A stretch of 60,180 bases of DNA from CAZBSE01 sp964494385. Its GTDB lineage: Bacteria; Actinomycetota; Humimicrobiia; Humimicrobiales; Humimicrobiaceae. How positions within the stretch are numbered: the stretch's first letter is position 1; every line of letters begins with the position of its first letter. The notes under the pieces are model-generated. The model saw only the letters and a program-made list of their open reading frames with translations, did not search any database and was not told the DNA's origin. The stretch is taken from the NCBI GenBank assembly GCA_964494385.1, contig CAZBSE010000008.1, positions 1-60,180 on the forward strand, written 5' to 3'. Positions 1 through 9,087 of the stretch are shown piece by piece. The position numbers and the translations under genes are program-made.

Positions 1-130
1 CAATGTTGTAAAATGTGTAAGTCTTTTGTTTAGTATTTTGAGAAATAGCTTATAAATTAAGAAAATCATTTTGCGGAAGGGAAAGATAGTTAAAAATATT
101 ATTATCAAAAAAGGGGAATCAGGTATAAAT

Positions 131-1348
131 ATGGATTCTTTAAACTTTCCGGAAGGCTTTTTGTTTGGAACATCAACATCAGCCTTCCAGATAGAAGGAG
201 CCGGCCAGACGGAATGGAAAGATTTTACGGGAACAGATGGAACAAGATTGGATAACGGTATTGACCATTACCGTAAATACAAACAGGATCTCAAATATAT
301 ACTGCATCTGGGAAATGCCTACAGATTCAGTATGGACTGGTCAAAACTGCAAAAAAGCCCTTTTGGCTCTCTGGATAGTAAAGCTGCAGCTCATTACAAG
401 GAAATATTTGCATCTTTGAAGGAAAAAGATAAAAAAACCATGCTTGTTTTAAATCATTTTTCAAATCCCCTGTGGCTGATAAAAAAAGGGGGCTGGACAA
501 ACAGGGAATCCGTTGATATCTACTTTGACTACGTAAAAAAAATCTTACAAAAATTCTCATATTATATTGATTATATCAATACATTCAACGAGCCAAATGC
601 GTATGCCATTATGGCTTATATATTAAAAGAATTTCCTCCCCAAAAATTTAATCCATATTTAAGAAATAAAGTTCTGCGTAATATGCATAAAGCTCACGTG
701 CTGGCATACGATTACATCAAGGAAAATTATCCTCATATAGAAGTGGGCATATCTCATGCATGCATGTTCACCCAGACTTTGAGAAAAAAATCCATGTGGC
801 AGAATTTTTTAAAGTGGTTTCTGGATCATTATATGTTCGAGCATGTCCATGAACATTTTGTCAGTGACGGGAAAGTAGATTTTATAGGCTTTAGTTATTA
901 CGGGAGGATACTGGTCTCCAGATTTTTAATTATGGCCTACCAGGAAAGGGGCAGGAAAGCGCTGGATAAACTGGGACTTGAATATGACGACATGTGGGAA
1001 AATTATCCTATGGGTATCTATAACCTGATTAAGAGATTTTATCATAAATATAAAAAACCCATAATCATAACAGAAAACGGAACCTGTACCGGCAATGATA
1101 AACTCAGGGTAAAAAATATCTATAACCACCTTTATTATATAATGAAAGCTCTTCAGGAGGGAATTGACGTAAGAGGTTATTTTCACTGGTCCACTTTCGA
1201 CAATTACGAACTGAATTACGGACCCTCCAGAAGATTTGGTCTTGTCTCAGTAGATTACAACTCTCCTGACTTAAAAAGAAAAATAAAAAAGTCCGGTGAA
1301 TATTATCATAAAATTTCAAAATTAAATAAGCTGGTGAAATATCAGTAA
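131..1348 (+). CDS. Glycoside hydrolase family 1 (beta-glucosidase-like)
   Basis: Predicted retaining beta-glycosidase of family GH1, probably cytoplasmic because no signal peptide is visible. The N-terminal family signature FPEGFLFGTSTSAFQIEG lies at residues 6-23. The acid/base glutamate is in TFNEP (E154) and the nucleophile in ITENG (E315), so both catalytic residues are present. At about 405 residues it is somewhat shorter than the usual 440-470, which implies shortened loops. I chose the ATG at 131 because the signature follows it directly; an in-frame TTG at 71 would add 20 unrelated residues. The substrate cannot be told from the sequence: beta-glucosidase, beta-galactosidase and 6-phospho forms all share these motifs. 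The gene stands alone, with a strong inverted repeat after its stop. Confidence 0.9.
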   Translation: MDSLNFPEGFLFGTSTSAFQIEGAGQTEWKDFTGTDGTRLDNGIDHYRKYKQDLKYILHLGNAYRFSMDWSKLQKSPFGSLDSKAAAHYKEIFASLKEKDKKTMLVLNHFSNPLWLIKKGGWTNRESVDIYFDYVKKILQKFSYYIDYINTFNEPNAYAIMAYILKEFPPQKFNPYLRNKVLRNMHKAHVLAYDYIKENYPHIEVGISHACMFTQTLRKKSMWQNFLKWFLDHYMFEHVHEHFVSDGKVDFIGFSYYGRILVSRFLIMAYQERGRKALDKLGLEYDDMWENYPMGIYNLIKRFYHKYKKPIIITENGTCTGNDKLRVKNIYNHLYYIMKALQEGIDVRGYFHWSTFDNYELNYGPSRRFGLVSVDYNSPDLKRKIKKSGEYYHKISKLNKLVKYQ

Positions 1349-1386
1349 TTATTGCTTATACCGTCTTTAAAACATTGTTCATTATA

Positions 1387-1420
1387 CAGTAAGGCCCCAA
1401 AAAAAATTGGGGCCTTACTG
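1387..1420. terminator. Perfect 14-bp stem hairpin between convergent genes
   Basis: CAGTAAGGCCCCAA and TTGGGGCCTTACTG form a perfect 14-bp stem around six A residues. It lies 39 bases after the glycosidase stop and 58 bases after the stop of the small minus-strand gene. Neither strand shows a clear T-tract after the stem, so it may be a bidirectional stem-only terminator or an mRNA-stabilising hairpin. Confidence 0.6.
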
Positions 1421-1477
1421 CTGCAAACCAGGAAAGGATAATAAGTTCTTATATAATTTATTTACATATAAGAAAAT

Positions 1478-1645
1478 TTATTTCTTGGCCACTATGCCTA
1501 TGATTATAGCTATGGCGCCTACAGCCATCTTTACGATAGCATGCCATAATGGTTCAGAGCCTATTGACAATGCGGGAATAGCTCCCATTATGCCCATTAC
1601 CAGCACAAGAATACCTACGATTATTAATGTCACTTTACTTAACAT
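1478..1645 (-). CDS. Small membrane protein, 55 aa, hypothetical
   Basis: Unrecognised small protein of 55 residues. It has two hydrophobic helices, about residues 5-27 and 38-52, joined by a short polar turn (SIGSEPLWH), and ends in two lysines, so a two-helix membrane hairpin is likely. The start ATG at 1645 is preceded by AAGAAAGGA with suitable spacing, which supports expression. A plus-strand open frame across the same DNA encodes only low-quality sequence and has no ribosome binding site. It is transcribed away from the AT-rich stretch to its right. Function unknown. Confidence 0.7.
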   Translation of the reverse strand: MLSKVTLIIVGILVLVMGIMGAIPALSIGSEPLWHAIVKMAVGAIAIIIGIVAKK

Positions 1646-1945
1646 TATAAAATCCTTTCTTTAGAAATTATTATTTCTGCTGTAGACGAATTGAATTTTT
1701 AAGAGTTTCATTTAATATTAAAATTTATAATTACATTAATAATATTATAATATTCTATAATTGTAAAATATAATGATTATATAATTGCCTGCCGGTGCAT
1801 ATGATTTATTCTTTGTCTTGATTTAGATATTTTAAATATGCTTTAACGCGCTAGCCGACGGCAGTTTCAGGAAAGTTCAATCAAAATCCCGTATAAAGTA
1901 AAAAATACTATTGACATTGCGGTTTCGGTATTTATACCGGTTTAC
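1646..1945. other. AT-rich intergenic region
   Basis: No gene seen. The left half (1680-1790) is extremely AT-rich with several TATAAT-like hexamers on the minus strand and probably holds the promoter of the 55-residue membrane protein. Near 1925-1940 there is a short inverted repeat CGGTAT-TT-ATACCG, preceded on the plus strand by TTGACA; since no plus-strand gene follows, I assign no function to it. Confidence 0.5.
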
Positions 1946-2878
1946 CTAACGCAGATTTAATTTTCTTTTAATTTCGGGAATCTTTTTGCGGGCAGCTTCT
2001 ATGCCCCTCCCGATAATATCATTTCCGCGGGTCAGGTCGAAAAAACCGAAATCACCTACTTCCGGTTCTATTATAATATCTGCCATATCAAGATAGTTCT
2101 TGGTCATTTCCCGGTGAATAATATTAAAACTTGTATCAAGCACATTATGAACCGATAATCTGCCCGTATTTTGTTTTTTAAACCTGATTTTATCCTTAAA
2201 ATCCAGAACCCTGTCCCTGGCTGATCTGTGGGGTTGTCCGTTCTTTTGCCACCCGTATTCCCTATCCGGACCGGAGTGGTTTTTGCTGCCGGGGCAGAGC
2301 TGCATATATTTATCCCTGTCTTTTTCAAAGATTATAGACGAGGCTATAATAAAATTAACATCCATTATTTTTATTGAATCGGTTGGCAGCGGCTCCACTA
2401 TTCCGCCATCGACAAGGATCTTGTTATCCATATAAACAGCAGAAAAAAACCCGGGAATAGAAATAGAAGCCCTGACCGCATCCAGCAACTTTCCCCTGGA
2501 TAATATAACTTTCTCTCTTGTAATCAAATCCACTGCTGTACAGCAAAATGGTATCCGGCAATCATCAAAAGTTTTATTTCCAAGAAACTTTCTTAAGACT
2601 TCTTCGACTCTGCGTCCGTTAATGATCCCTGTTTTGGACAGTGCCATATCAGAGAAAAGTAAAAAACTTTTCCAATCCATCGATCTCACATAAGATTTAA
2701 TTTCAGCAAGTGTTACTCCGGAACAATAGAGTGACCCTATTACAGAACCCATGCTCGTACCTGATACTGCTTTAATCTCAACACCTAATTCTTCCAGCAC
2801 TTCCAGTACCCCAACATGAGAGAGCGCTCTTGCCGCACCGCCGCTTAAAGCTACACCGATTTTTCTTTTTCTCATCAT
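1946..2878 (-). CDS. Patatin-like phospholipase (RssA/YlbK type)
   Basis: Predicted lipid acyl hydrolase with a Ser-Asp dyad. The N-terminus has the oxyanion-hole segment ALSGGAAR (residues 10-17), the nucleophile elbow GTSMG with Ser42, and the catalytic aspartate in VDGGIVEPLP (D157). Length (310 residues) is normal for the bacterial RssA-like group. No signal peptide or membrane segment is seen, so it probably acts in the cytoplasm or at the inner membrane face. Residues about 185-235 hold a basic, low-complexity insertion before the conserved C-terminal part (DIIIEPEVGDFGFFD). Two ATG codons lie in tandem at the start; the first is used here. The true substrate is unknown. It is divergent from the transglycosylase gene to its right. 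Confidence 0.85.
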   Translation of the reverse strand: MMRKRKIGVALSGGAARALSHVGVLEVLEELGVEIKAVSGTSMGSVIGSLYCSGVTLAEIKSYVRSMDWKSFLLFSDMALSKTGIINGRRVEEVLRKFLGNKTFDDCRIPFCCTAVDLITREKVILSRGKLLDAVRASISIPGFFSAVYMDNKILVDGGIVEPLPTDSIKIMDVNFIIASSIIFEKDRDKYMQLCPGSKNHSGPDREYGWQKNGQPHRSARDRVLDFKDKIRFKKQNTGRLSVHNVLDTSFNIIHREMTKNYLDMADIIIEPEVGDFGFFDLTRGNDIIGRGIEAARKKIPEIKRKLNLR

Positions 2879-3033
2879 AATGTTCTAACTTATATGTCCT
2901 TTTAAAACACAGCCTCTTAAATCTGCTACTATGCAATAATTATACTATTTTCACAGAGTTGATACGAGTAATCTGAAACATGGAGTCAATTTACAATAAA
3001 ATCATTGTAGAGTAAAATCTGTTTAACTTTTAA

Positions 3034-3039
3034 TATAAT
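3034..3039 (+). promoter_or_regulatory. Possible -10 element of the transglycosylase gene
   Basis: TATAAT ends only nine bases before the ATG at 3049 and no Shine-Dalgarno sequence is visible. If this is the -10 box, the mRNA would be leaderless or nearly so. No convincing -35 box was found. Confidence 0.3.
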
Positions 3040-3048
3040 CAGTATTTA

Positions 3049-5391
3049 ATGAACAGTAAAATTATAAAACTTATTGTTTTGACCATATCCATAATCATTA
3101 TTTTTCCCATGGTTCTGGCCGCTCAATCATGCGACAAAATCGATTTGGAAATCTTTGGATTTAAGCCGGGTGAAGATGCTGAAACAGAATCAGCTGAAAA
3201 TGAAGAAGCTGATCCGGAAGAAAGCCAGGCCGCAGATAGTGCTACGGATGATACCACAAACCCGGCAGATTATTCTGCATCAGGCAGTAGTGATTCGCAA
3301 AATTCACATGCCGCTACCGATTATGCAAATGCCGGAGATGATGATATTTTAAAACTAAGATCATACTATACCGAGGCAATGAAATATTTTGAAGATCAGT
3401 CCTATGTCATTGCCGAATATTATTTGAATAAAATAAAATACAATTATCTGGTACTTCAGGACCACATTTTTTATTACCTGGCAAATAGCCTGCGTTTTCA
3501 GGAAAAATATGACGGATCGGAAGAATATTATGTGAAATTAATAGAAAATCACCCCGATAGTGTCTGGGTAGAAAAAGCCAGTCAGGAATATGCCGACCTC
3601 TTTTATATCAGGGAAGATTATATAACCGCTGAAAATGAATATCAATATTTCATTGACAGTTTCCCTCATTCACCATATGTGCCCTACTGTTTATTTCAAT
3701 TGGCCATCTGCCAGGAAAATAACGGTAAAAAAGACGAATCTTTTGAAAACTATAAGAAAATATGGGTAAATTATCCTTTAAACGAATTTTCGGAAGCAGC
3801 CTGGGATAGCCTGGCCAAACTTGCGGAGGATAGCTCAATTGAGCTGTTTATCCCCACGGCAAATCAGTTATACAAGAGGGCAGAAACTTTTTTTACCGGT
3901 TATTATTACCAGGATGCTCTGGAAGAGTTAAACGAAATACTGCAGGACGATTATGTAAAAAACTTATCCACTGAACTTTACAGTAAAGCATTATTCAAAA
4001 AGGGGATGTGTTATTACAACCTTGGTGACTATAGCCGGTCCAGAGATTACCTGCTCCAGTCTTACCAGAAGTCACCATCTGGTCCTGTAGCGGCTGACAG
4101 CCTTTTTTTCATGGGCAGGGCCCTTACTAACCTGGATCTTACAAGTGATGCTATTTCCTATTACCAGAAACTGCTGAATCTCTTCAGCGCCAGCAGCTAC
4201 TGTGATGATGCTCTTTACAGGATGGGCAGAATATACTCTTTTAGGGGAGATTTTACCAATGCCGCCATTAATTTCCAGAGAGTATATAATGATTATCCCC
4301 AGGGAGACAAACTGGCAGATTCATTATGGGAGCTTGGCTGGATACAATATAAGTCCGCTGACTATAATTCTGCAATTACTACCTTTTCCAATTATTCATC
4401 TTCTTACAAGGGTACTTCCCTGGAAGAAAAGGGGCTTTTCTGGCAGGCAAAGTGCCGTCAGAAACTGGGAGAAAATGATAAGGCAGCCAGCCTGTATCAG
4501 CAGATCATAAATTTAAATTCATATTCTTATTATACATTTGCGTCAGGAGAAATACTGAAAGAATTGAATAAAACGGCGCAGATTAAAGGAATAAATACTG
4601 ATTTAAATCCGGAAAATCCCCAAATTGCAGCTGCAATTCCGGATATATACGCTTTTATAGAAGAAGACAGCTATTTTCAGGATGGACAGATAAATCATAT
4701 AAACAAAGCTATTGAACTGTACAAATTGGAATTTTTTAACAGTGCATCGCTGGAAATAGAAGCAGCAAGCAGTGAAATTGAAAAAGAACCTGCCAGAATC
4801 CTGGAGATTGCTACCCTGTTTTCAAAGTCAAATGATTATTCAAGTTCAATTAAAATCATGCATAAAAATTTTAGTAAACTGAGTTCCGAACTGGACAAGC
4901 TCCATATGGATTACCTTTATTATCTTTATTATCCCTATGGCTATAGGGAATTCGTACAGGAGTACAGCGGCCGGTATAACCTCGATCCGCTCTTTACGCT
5001 GTCGGTAATAAGACAGGAAAGCTTATTTGAGCCTGATGCCGGTTCTTACGCAGGAGCCCAGGGATTGATGCAGATCATGCCGGCAACAGGTAAAGGCATA
5101 GCCGGCCAGATAGGCATATCAAATTATAATGACGGTCTCCTCTCGGATCCTGAAACAAATATTAGAATGGGAACTTTTTATTTAAGACAGCAGCTGGATA
5201 ATTTCAGCCAGAACGAAATCTACTGTCTGGGAGCCTATAACGGCGGGCCGGGTAAAATGAGTGAGTGGATCTCCAAAAGGGAAAATATGGACAATGATGA
5301 GTTCATAGAAAATATCACCTATGAGCAGACAAGAGACTATATAAAGAAAGTGATGGGAAATTATTACCTTTACCAGATGCTGTACGATTAA
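3049..5391 (+). CDS. TPR-containing soluble lytic transglycosylase
   Basis: Exported peptidoglycan lytic transglycosylase with a long TPR-like region. Residues 1-25 form a signal peptide with a probable cleavage site after VLA. Residues 55-105 are an acidic, Ser/Thr/Ala-rich linker. From about 105 to 600 there are repeated Tyr-rich TPR-like units (for example AEYYLNKIKYNY, SRDYLLQSYQKSP, AISYYQKLLNLF). The C-terminal SLT domain (about 635-775) has the catalytic glutamate in IRQESLF, followed by GAQGLMQIMPATG, GAYNGGPGKM and YEQTRDYI, as in the Slt70 family. It cleaves the MurNAc-GlcNAc bond in the cell wall outside the membrane. Its stop codon overlaps the convergent cysK stop by four bases. 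Confidence 0.9.
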   Translation: MNSKIIKLIVLTISIIIIFPMVLAAQSCDKIDLEIFGFKPGEDAETESAENEEADPEESQAADSATDDTTNPADYSASGSSDSQNSHAATDYANAGDDDILKLRSYYTEAMKYFEDQSYVIAEYYLNKIKYNYLVLQDHIFYYLANSLRFQEKYDGSEEYYVKLIENHPDSVWVEKASQEYADLFYIREDYITAENEYQYFIDSFPHSPYVPYCLFQLAICQENNGKKDESFENYKKIWVNYPLNEFSEAAWDSLAKLAEDSSIELFIPTANQLYKRAETFFTGYYYQDALEELNEILQDDYVKNLSTELYSKALFKKGMCYYNLGDYSRSRDYLLQSYQKSPSGPVAADSLFFMGRALTNLDLTSDAISYYQKLLNLFSASSYCDDALYRMGRIYSFRGDFTNAAINFQRVYNDYPQGDKLADSLWELGWIQYKSADYNSAITTFSNYSSSYKGTSLEEKGLFWQAKCRQKLGENDKAASLYQQIINLNSYSYYTFASGEILKELNKTAQIKGINTDLNPENPQIAAAIPDIYAFIEEDSYFQDGQINHINKAIELYKLEFFNSASLEIEAASSEIEKEPARILEIATLFSKSNDYSSSIKIMHKNFSKLSSELDKLHMDYLYYLYYPYGYREFVQEYSGRYNLDPLFTLSVIRQESLFEPDAGSYAGAQGLMQIMPATGKGIAGQIGISNYNDGLLSDPETNIRMGTFYLRQQLDNFSQNEIYCLGAYNGGPGKMSEWISKRENMDNDEFIENITYEQTRDYIKKVMGNYYLYQMLYD

Positions 5392-6311
5392 GTATCCAGC
5401 CAGACGGAAAGATATCTCTCGCCTGTATCCGGTAAAATCACCACTATAACCTTACCGGCCGATTCTCTTCTCTTTGCAATTTCGATTGCGGCCCACATTG
5501 CGGCTCCACCCGATATGCCCGCCAGAATTCCTTCCTCTTTTATGATCCTGCGCGCCGTACTATCCGCATCCTTACCGGAAACCTTGATAATCTCATCAAT
5601 TATACTTACATTTAATACCTCCGGGATAAATCCTGCGCCAATACCCTGTATTTTATGCGGTCCCGGATTCCCTCCCGAAAGGACCGGTGATTCAGCCGGT
5701 TCAACCGCTATAATTTTAACGGAGGGCTTTTTTTGTTTCAGAACTTCTCCCACACCGGTGATAGTTCCGCCGGTGCCTACTCCTGCAACAAATATATCTA
5801 CGCTTCCATCGGTATCGGTCCATATTTCCTCGGCTGTTGTTCTGCGATGTATCTCGGGATTTGCATTATTTTTAAACTGCTGGAGAATAAGGCTGTTATT
5901 GACCCTTTTCTGAATTCTTTCTGCTTCCTCTACGGCTCCTTTCATTCCCTTTGAACCGTCTGTCAGAACCAGTTCCGCCCCTAATACGTTCAAAAGCCTC
6001 TGCCTTTCCAAACTCATTGTATCGGGCATGGTAAGAATCAGCCTATATCCCCTGGCGGCACACACAAATGCCAGGGCAATACCGGTATTTCCGCTGGTAG
6101 ATTCTATGATAACCGTATCCTTATTTATCAGGCCCTTACCCTCAGCAGCTTTGATCATCGAAACCCCTATCCTGTCTTTAATGCTTGAAAGCGGATTAAA
6201 CGATTCTAATTTTACAAGTATGGTGGCATCTACCCCCCTGGTTAGTTTGTTAATCCTGACCAGAGGTGTACGGCCTATTGTCTCTGTAATATCATTGAAG
6301 AATTTCCCCAT
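5388..6311 (-). CDS. cysK: Cysteine synthase (O-acetylserine sulfhydrylase)
   Basis: PLP enzyme making cysteine from O-acetylserine and sulfide. The PLP lysine is K45 in SSIKDR, the substrate loop is TSGNTG, the phosphate-binding loop is GVGTGGTITG, and the C-terminal SGGAA motif is present. Length (307) is typical of CysK. The start ATG follows AGGAGA with normal spacing. It lies 115 bases downstream of the paaK pair and may have its own promoter there. No serine acetyltransferase gene is nearby. O-phosphoserine-using relatives cannot be excluded from motifs alone. Confidence 0.92.
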   Translation of the reverse strand: MGKFFNDITETIGRTPLVRINKLTRGVDATILVKLESFNPLSSIKDRIGVSMIKAAEGKGLINKDTVIIESTSGNTGIALAFVCAARGYRLILTMPDTMSLERQRLLNVLGAELVLTDGSKGMKGAVEEAERIQKRVNNSLILQQFKNNANPEIHRRTTAEEIWTDTDGSVDIFVAGVGTGGTITGVGEVLKQKKPSVKIIAVEPAESPVLSGGNPGPHKIQGIGAGFIPEVLNVSIIDEIIKVSGKDADSTARRIIKEEGILAGISGGAAMWAAIEIAKRRESAGKVIVVILPDTGERYLSVWLDT

Positions 6312-6390
6312 GGGCTCATTCTCCTGTCTTAACCTCTATTTTTCTTATTAAAAAATTACATATACACGGTACTTGCATAGAAATTCTTTT

Positions 6391-6396
6391 ATTATA
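6391..6396 (-). promoter_or_regulatory. Possible -10 box upstream of cysK
   Basis: TATAAT on the minus strand, preceded by CCCGC, about 80 bases before the cysK start. No clear -35 hexamer at the right distance, so the call is tentative. Confidence 0.3.
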
Positions 6397-6426
6397 GCGG
6401 GATAAACCTTAAATATATTCAGGCCG

Positions 6427-7740
6427 CTAATTACTTTTCCGCTTGTCCCAGACTCTTTTGGCCTTACCCTCGCTCCGGGTAATAGTCCTGGGTTCTTTAA
6501 GGATTGCTTTTATTCTGATGCCGATAGCTGAATATAACTTGTTTTCGATAGATTTTTCAAAATCTTCCAGATTCATAATCTTTTCCTGGAAATTTTTTTC
6601 TGATACTTCCACCCAGACTTCTACGGTATCCATATAGTCCTTCCTGCCAAGAACTATCAGATAATGAGGTTCAAGGTCTTCTATCTTCATCAGTACTTCT
6701 TCTATCTGGGATGGAAATACATTTACTCCCCTGATAATTAACATATCATCTGTTCTTCCTGCAGGTTTGGCCATTCTGACCAGCGTCTTCCCGCAGGCAC
6801 ATTTATCTCTTATCAGATATGATACATCCTTGGTTCGGTATCTTATAACCGGAAAAGCCTTTTTGGTAAGCGAGGTAAAGACCAATTCACCTTTCTCTCC
6901 GTCCGGAAGTGTCTTACCGGTCACAGGATCGATTATCTCCGCCAGAAAATGATCCTCGTTTATATGCAGTCCGTTTTGCTCCAGACATTCACAGGATACT
7001 CCCGGCCCTATAACCTCGCTGAGCCCGTAACTGTCGAGAGCAGTTATATTCAACCTCTGCTCGATCTCGCTCCTCATGGATTCGGCCCAGGGCTCCGCTC
7101 CAAAAAAACCCAGCCTGAGGTGAAATTTCTTAAAATCCACTCCAATCTTTTCCGCAACTTCAGACATATATAAGCCATAAGAAGGCGTACAGCAGAGAAT
7201 AGTTGATTTAAAATCACTTATAATCTTTATTTGCCTTTCCGTATTTCCACCGGAAATAGGAACTACCAGCGAACCCAGCTTCTCGGCGGCATACTGAAAT
7301 CCGAATCCTCCGGTGAACATCCCGAATCCGTGGCTCACCTGTACCACATCTTCCCTTCTTGCTCCTGCATCATACATTATTCTTGCCAGCACCTCGGCCC
7401 ACACTTCAATATCATCTCTGGTATAACCCACTACCGTAGGATTACCAGTTGTCCCCGATGATGAATGTACCCTTATCACTTCACTTAAAGGAACGCAGAA
7501 AAGTCCGAATGGATAATTTTCCCGCAGGTCATTCTTGGAAGTAAAAGGAAGCTTTTCAATATCCTTTAAACCGGAAAGCCTGTCAGGATCAAGCCCTGAG
7601 TCATCAATTCTTTTGCTGTAATATTTATTGTTCTCATATGCATGCTTTAAGGTATCTTTTAACCTTGTCAGCTGAATAGATTCTATCTCGGACCTGCTTG
7701 CAGTTGATATTTCTTTGTCCCAAAATTTTTTTTCATTCAT
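6427..7740 (-). CDS. paaK: Phenylacetate-CoA ligase (first copy)
   Basis: Acyl-adenylate-forming ligase that activates phenylacetate or related arylacetates to CoA thioesters with ATP. Motifs seen: P-loop SSGTTGNPTVVGYT (near residues 94-107), DSYGLSEVIGPG, YRTKDVSYL, and the C-terminal GRTDDMLIIRGVNVFPSQIEEVL. Length (437) matches PaaK. It starts three bases after the stop of an adjacent paralogue with which it aligns along its whole length, so the pair is a tandem duplication. With the indolepyruvate oxidoreductase genes upstream, it probably works on arylacetyl-CoA or arylacetate made from aromatic amino acids; in anaerobes the ligase can run in the ATP-forming direction. That direction is inferred. 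Confidence 0.92.
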   Translation of the reverse strand: MNEKKFWDKEISTASRSEIESIQLTRLKDTLKHAYENNKYYSKRIDDSGLDPDRLSGLKDIEKLPFTSKNDLRENYPFGLFCVPLSEVIRVHSSSGTTGNPTVVGYTRDDIEVWAEVLARIMYDAGARREDVVQVSHGFGMFTGGFGFQYAAEKLGSLVVPISGGNTERQIKIISDFKSTILCCTPSYGLYMSEVAEKIGVDFKKFHLRLGFFGAEPWAESMRSEIEQRLNITALDSYGLSEVIGPGVSCECLEQNGLHINEDHFLAEIIDPVTGKTLPDGEKGELVFTSLTKKAFPVIRYRTKDVSYLIRDKCACGKTLVRMAKPAGRTDDMLIIRGVNVFPSQIEEVLMKIEDLEPHYLIVLGRKDYMDTVEVWVEVSEKNFQEKIMNLEDFEKSIENKLYSAIGIRIKAILKEPRTITRSEGKAKRVWDKRKSN

Positions 7741-7743
7741 CGC

Positions 7744-9060
7744 TTAAAGATTCTTCCTGCTCCTTTTATCCAGAACTCTCTTTGCCTTACCGGTGCTCCT
7801 CTGTATGGTCTTGGGTTCTTTTAGCTTGACATCAATTTTTATTCCAGTTGAAGAATACAGCTTGTGTTCTATCGATGATTCAAATTTTTCCAGCTCGTTC
7901 ATCTTTTCCGAGAATACATCTTCCGATACCTCGATCCACAATTCAATAATATCCAGATATTTTTTCCTGTCCACTACAATGAGGTAATGCGGCTCAACTT
8001 CTTTTATCTTCATGAGCACTTCTTCTATCTGAGATGGAAATACATTTACTCCCCTGATAATTAACATATCATCTGTTCTACCTACCGGCTTTGCCATCCT
8101 GGCATGTGTCCTGCCGCATACGCATTTTTCGATATTAACAGCCGATAAGTCTCTGGTTCTGTACCTGATTACCGGAAGTGCTTCTTTCGTAAGAGAGGTA
8201 AAAACCATTTCCCCGGTTTTGCCGGGCGGAAGTTTCCTGCCCGTTCCGGGGTCTACAATTTCTATAATAAAATGGTCCTCAGCTACATGAAGACCCTTTT
8301 TATAGGTGCATTCACAGGAAACCCCGGGTCCGATTATTTCACTGAGGCCATAAATATCAATGGCCTGAATGCATAATCTCCTCTCAATTTCTGCTCTCAT
8401 ATCCTCTGTCCATGGTTCCGCCCCCATTATTCCGATAGCCAGGGGCAGCTTTTCAAAATCTATTCCCAGTTCCTTTCCCACTTCGGCCAGATAAAGGCCG
8501 TAGGAAGGGGTACAGCATATTACCGTGGACCGGTAATCGACCATTATTTTAAGCTGCCTTTCAGTGTTGCCCCCTGATGCAGGAATTACCATTGCCCCCA
8601 GGAGTTCGCCGCCGTAATGGAGCCCCAGGCCTCCGGTGAACAGTCCGTAGCCATAACTATTTTGTATTATATCCTGCTTTCTTACCCCGGCTCCATATAG
8701 GTCCCTTGCAATTAAATTGGCCCACATGGAAATATCATTGCTTGTATAGCCCACAACCGTAGGATTACCGGTGGTTCCGGAAGAAGAATGGATTCTCACC
8801 ACTTCATCCATGGACCTGGCAAAGAGCCCGAAAGGATAGTTTTTGCGGAGATCATCTTTGGTGGTAAAGGGTATTTTTACCATATCATCCAGATTGTTGA
8901 AATTATAAGGATTTAACGCTGCATCATCAAAACTTTTCTTATAAAAATCCACATTTTCATAAGCATTTATTAACGTTTTCTTCAGCCTTTCAAGCTGAAG
9001 GTCCTCAAGCTCCCTTCTGGGGAGAGTTTCCACTTCCTCTTCCCAGTATTTACCACCCAT
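7744..9060 (-). CDS. paaK: Phenylacetate-CoA ligase (second copy)
   Basis: Paralogue of the neighbouring ligase, 438 residues, with the same motifs: SSGTTGNPTVVGYT, DIYGLSEIIGPG, YRTRDLSAV, GRTDDMLIIRGVNVFPSQIEEVL and CVCGRTHARMAKP. By eye well over half of the residues agree between the two copies, with differences spread through the substrate-binding half, so they may serve different aryl side chains (for example phenyl, hydroxyphenyl or indolyl acetate). It lies 27 bases after the symporter gene in the same direction. No frameshift or missing motif was seen; both copies look functional. Confidence 0.92.
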   Translation of the reverse strand: MGGKYWEEEVETLPRRELEDLQLERLKKTLINAYENVDFYKKSFDDAALNPYNFNNLDDMVKIPFTTKDDLRKNYPFGLFARSMDEVVRIHSSSGTTGNPTVVGYTSNDISMWANLIARDLYGAGVRKQDIIQNSYGYGLFTGGLGLHYGGELLGAMVIPASGGNTERQLKIMVDYRSTVICCTPSYGLYLAEVGKELGIDFEKLPLAIGIMGAEPWTEDMRAEIERRLCIQAIDIYGLSEIIGPGVSCECTYKKGLHVAEDHFIIEIVDPGTGRKLPPGKTGEMVFTSLTKEALPVIRYRTRDLSAVNIEKCVCGRTHARMAKPVGRTDDMLIIRGVNVFPSQIEEVLMKIKEVEPHYLIVVDRKKYLDIIELWIEVSEDVFSEKMNELEKFESSIEHKLYSSTGIKIDVKLKEPKTIQRSTGKAKRVLDKRSRKNL

Positions 9061-9087
9061 AAGATGATCTCCTTTCCTTATCTCATA

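Noticed and set aside
1407..1664. Plus-strand open frame of 85 codons
   Set aside because: No ribosome binding site and poor protein-like composition; the minus strand of the same DNA encodes a membrane protein with a good site.
1920..1945. TTGACA plus CGGTAT/ATACCG inverted repeat as promoter and operator
   Set aside because: No plus-strand gene follows; it lies against the end of a minus-strand gene.
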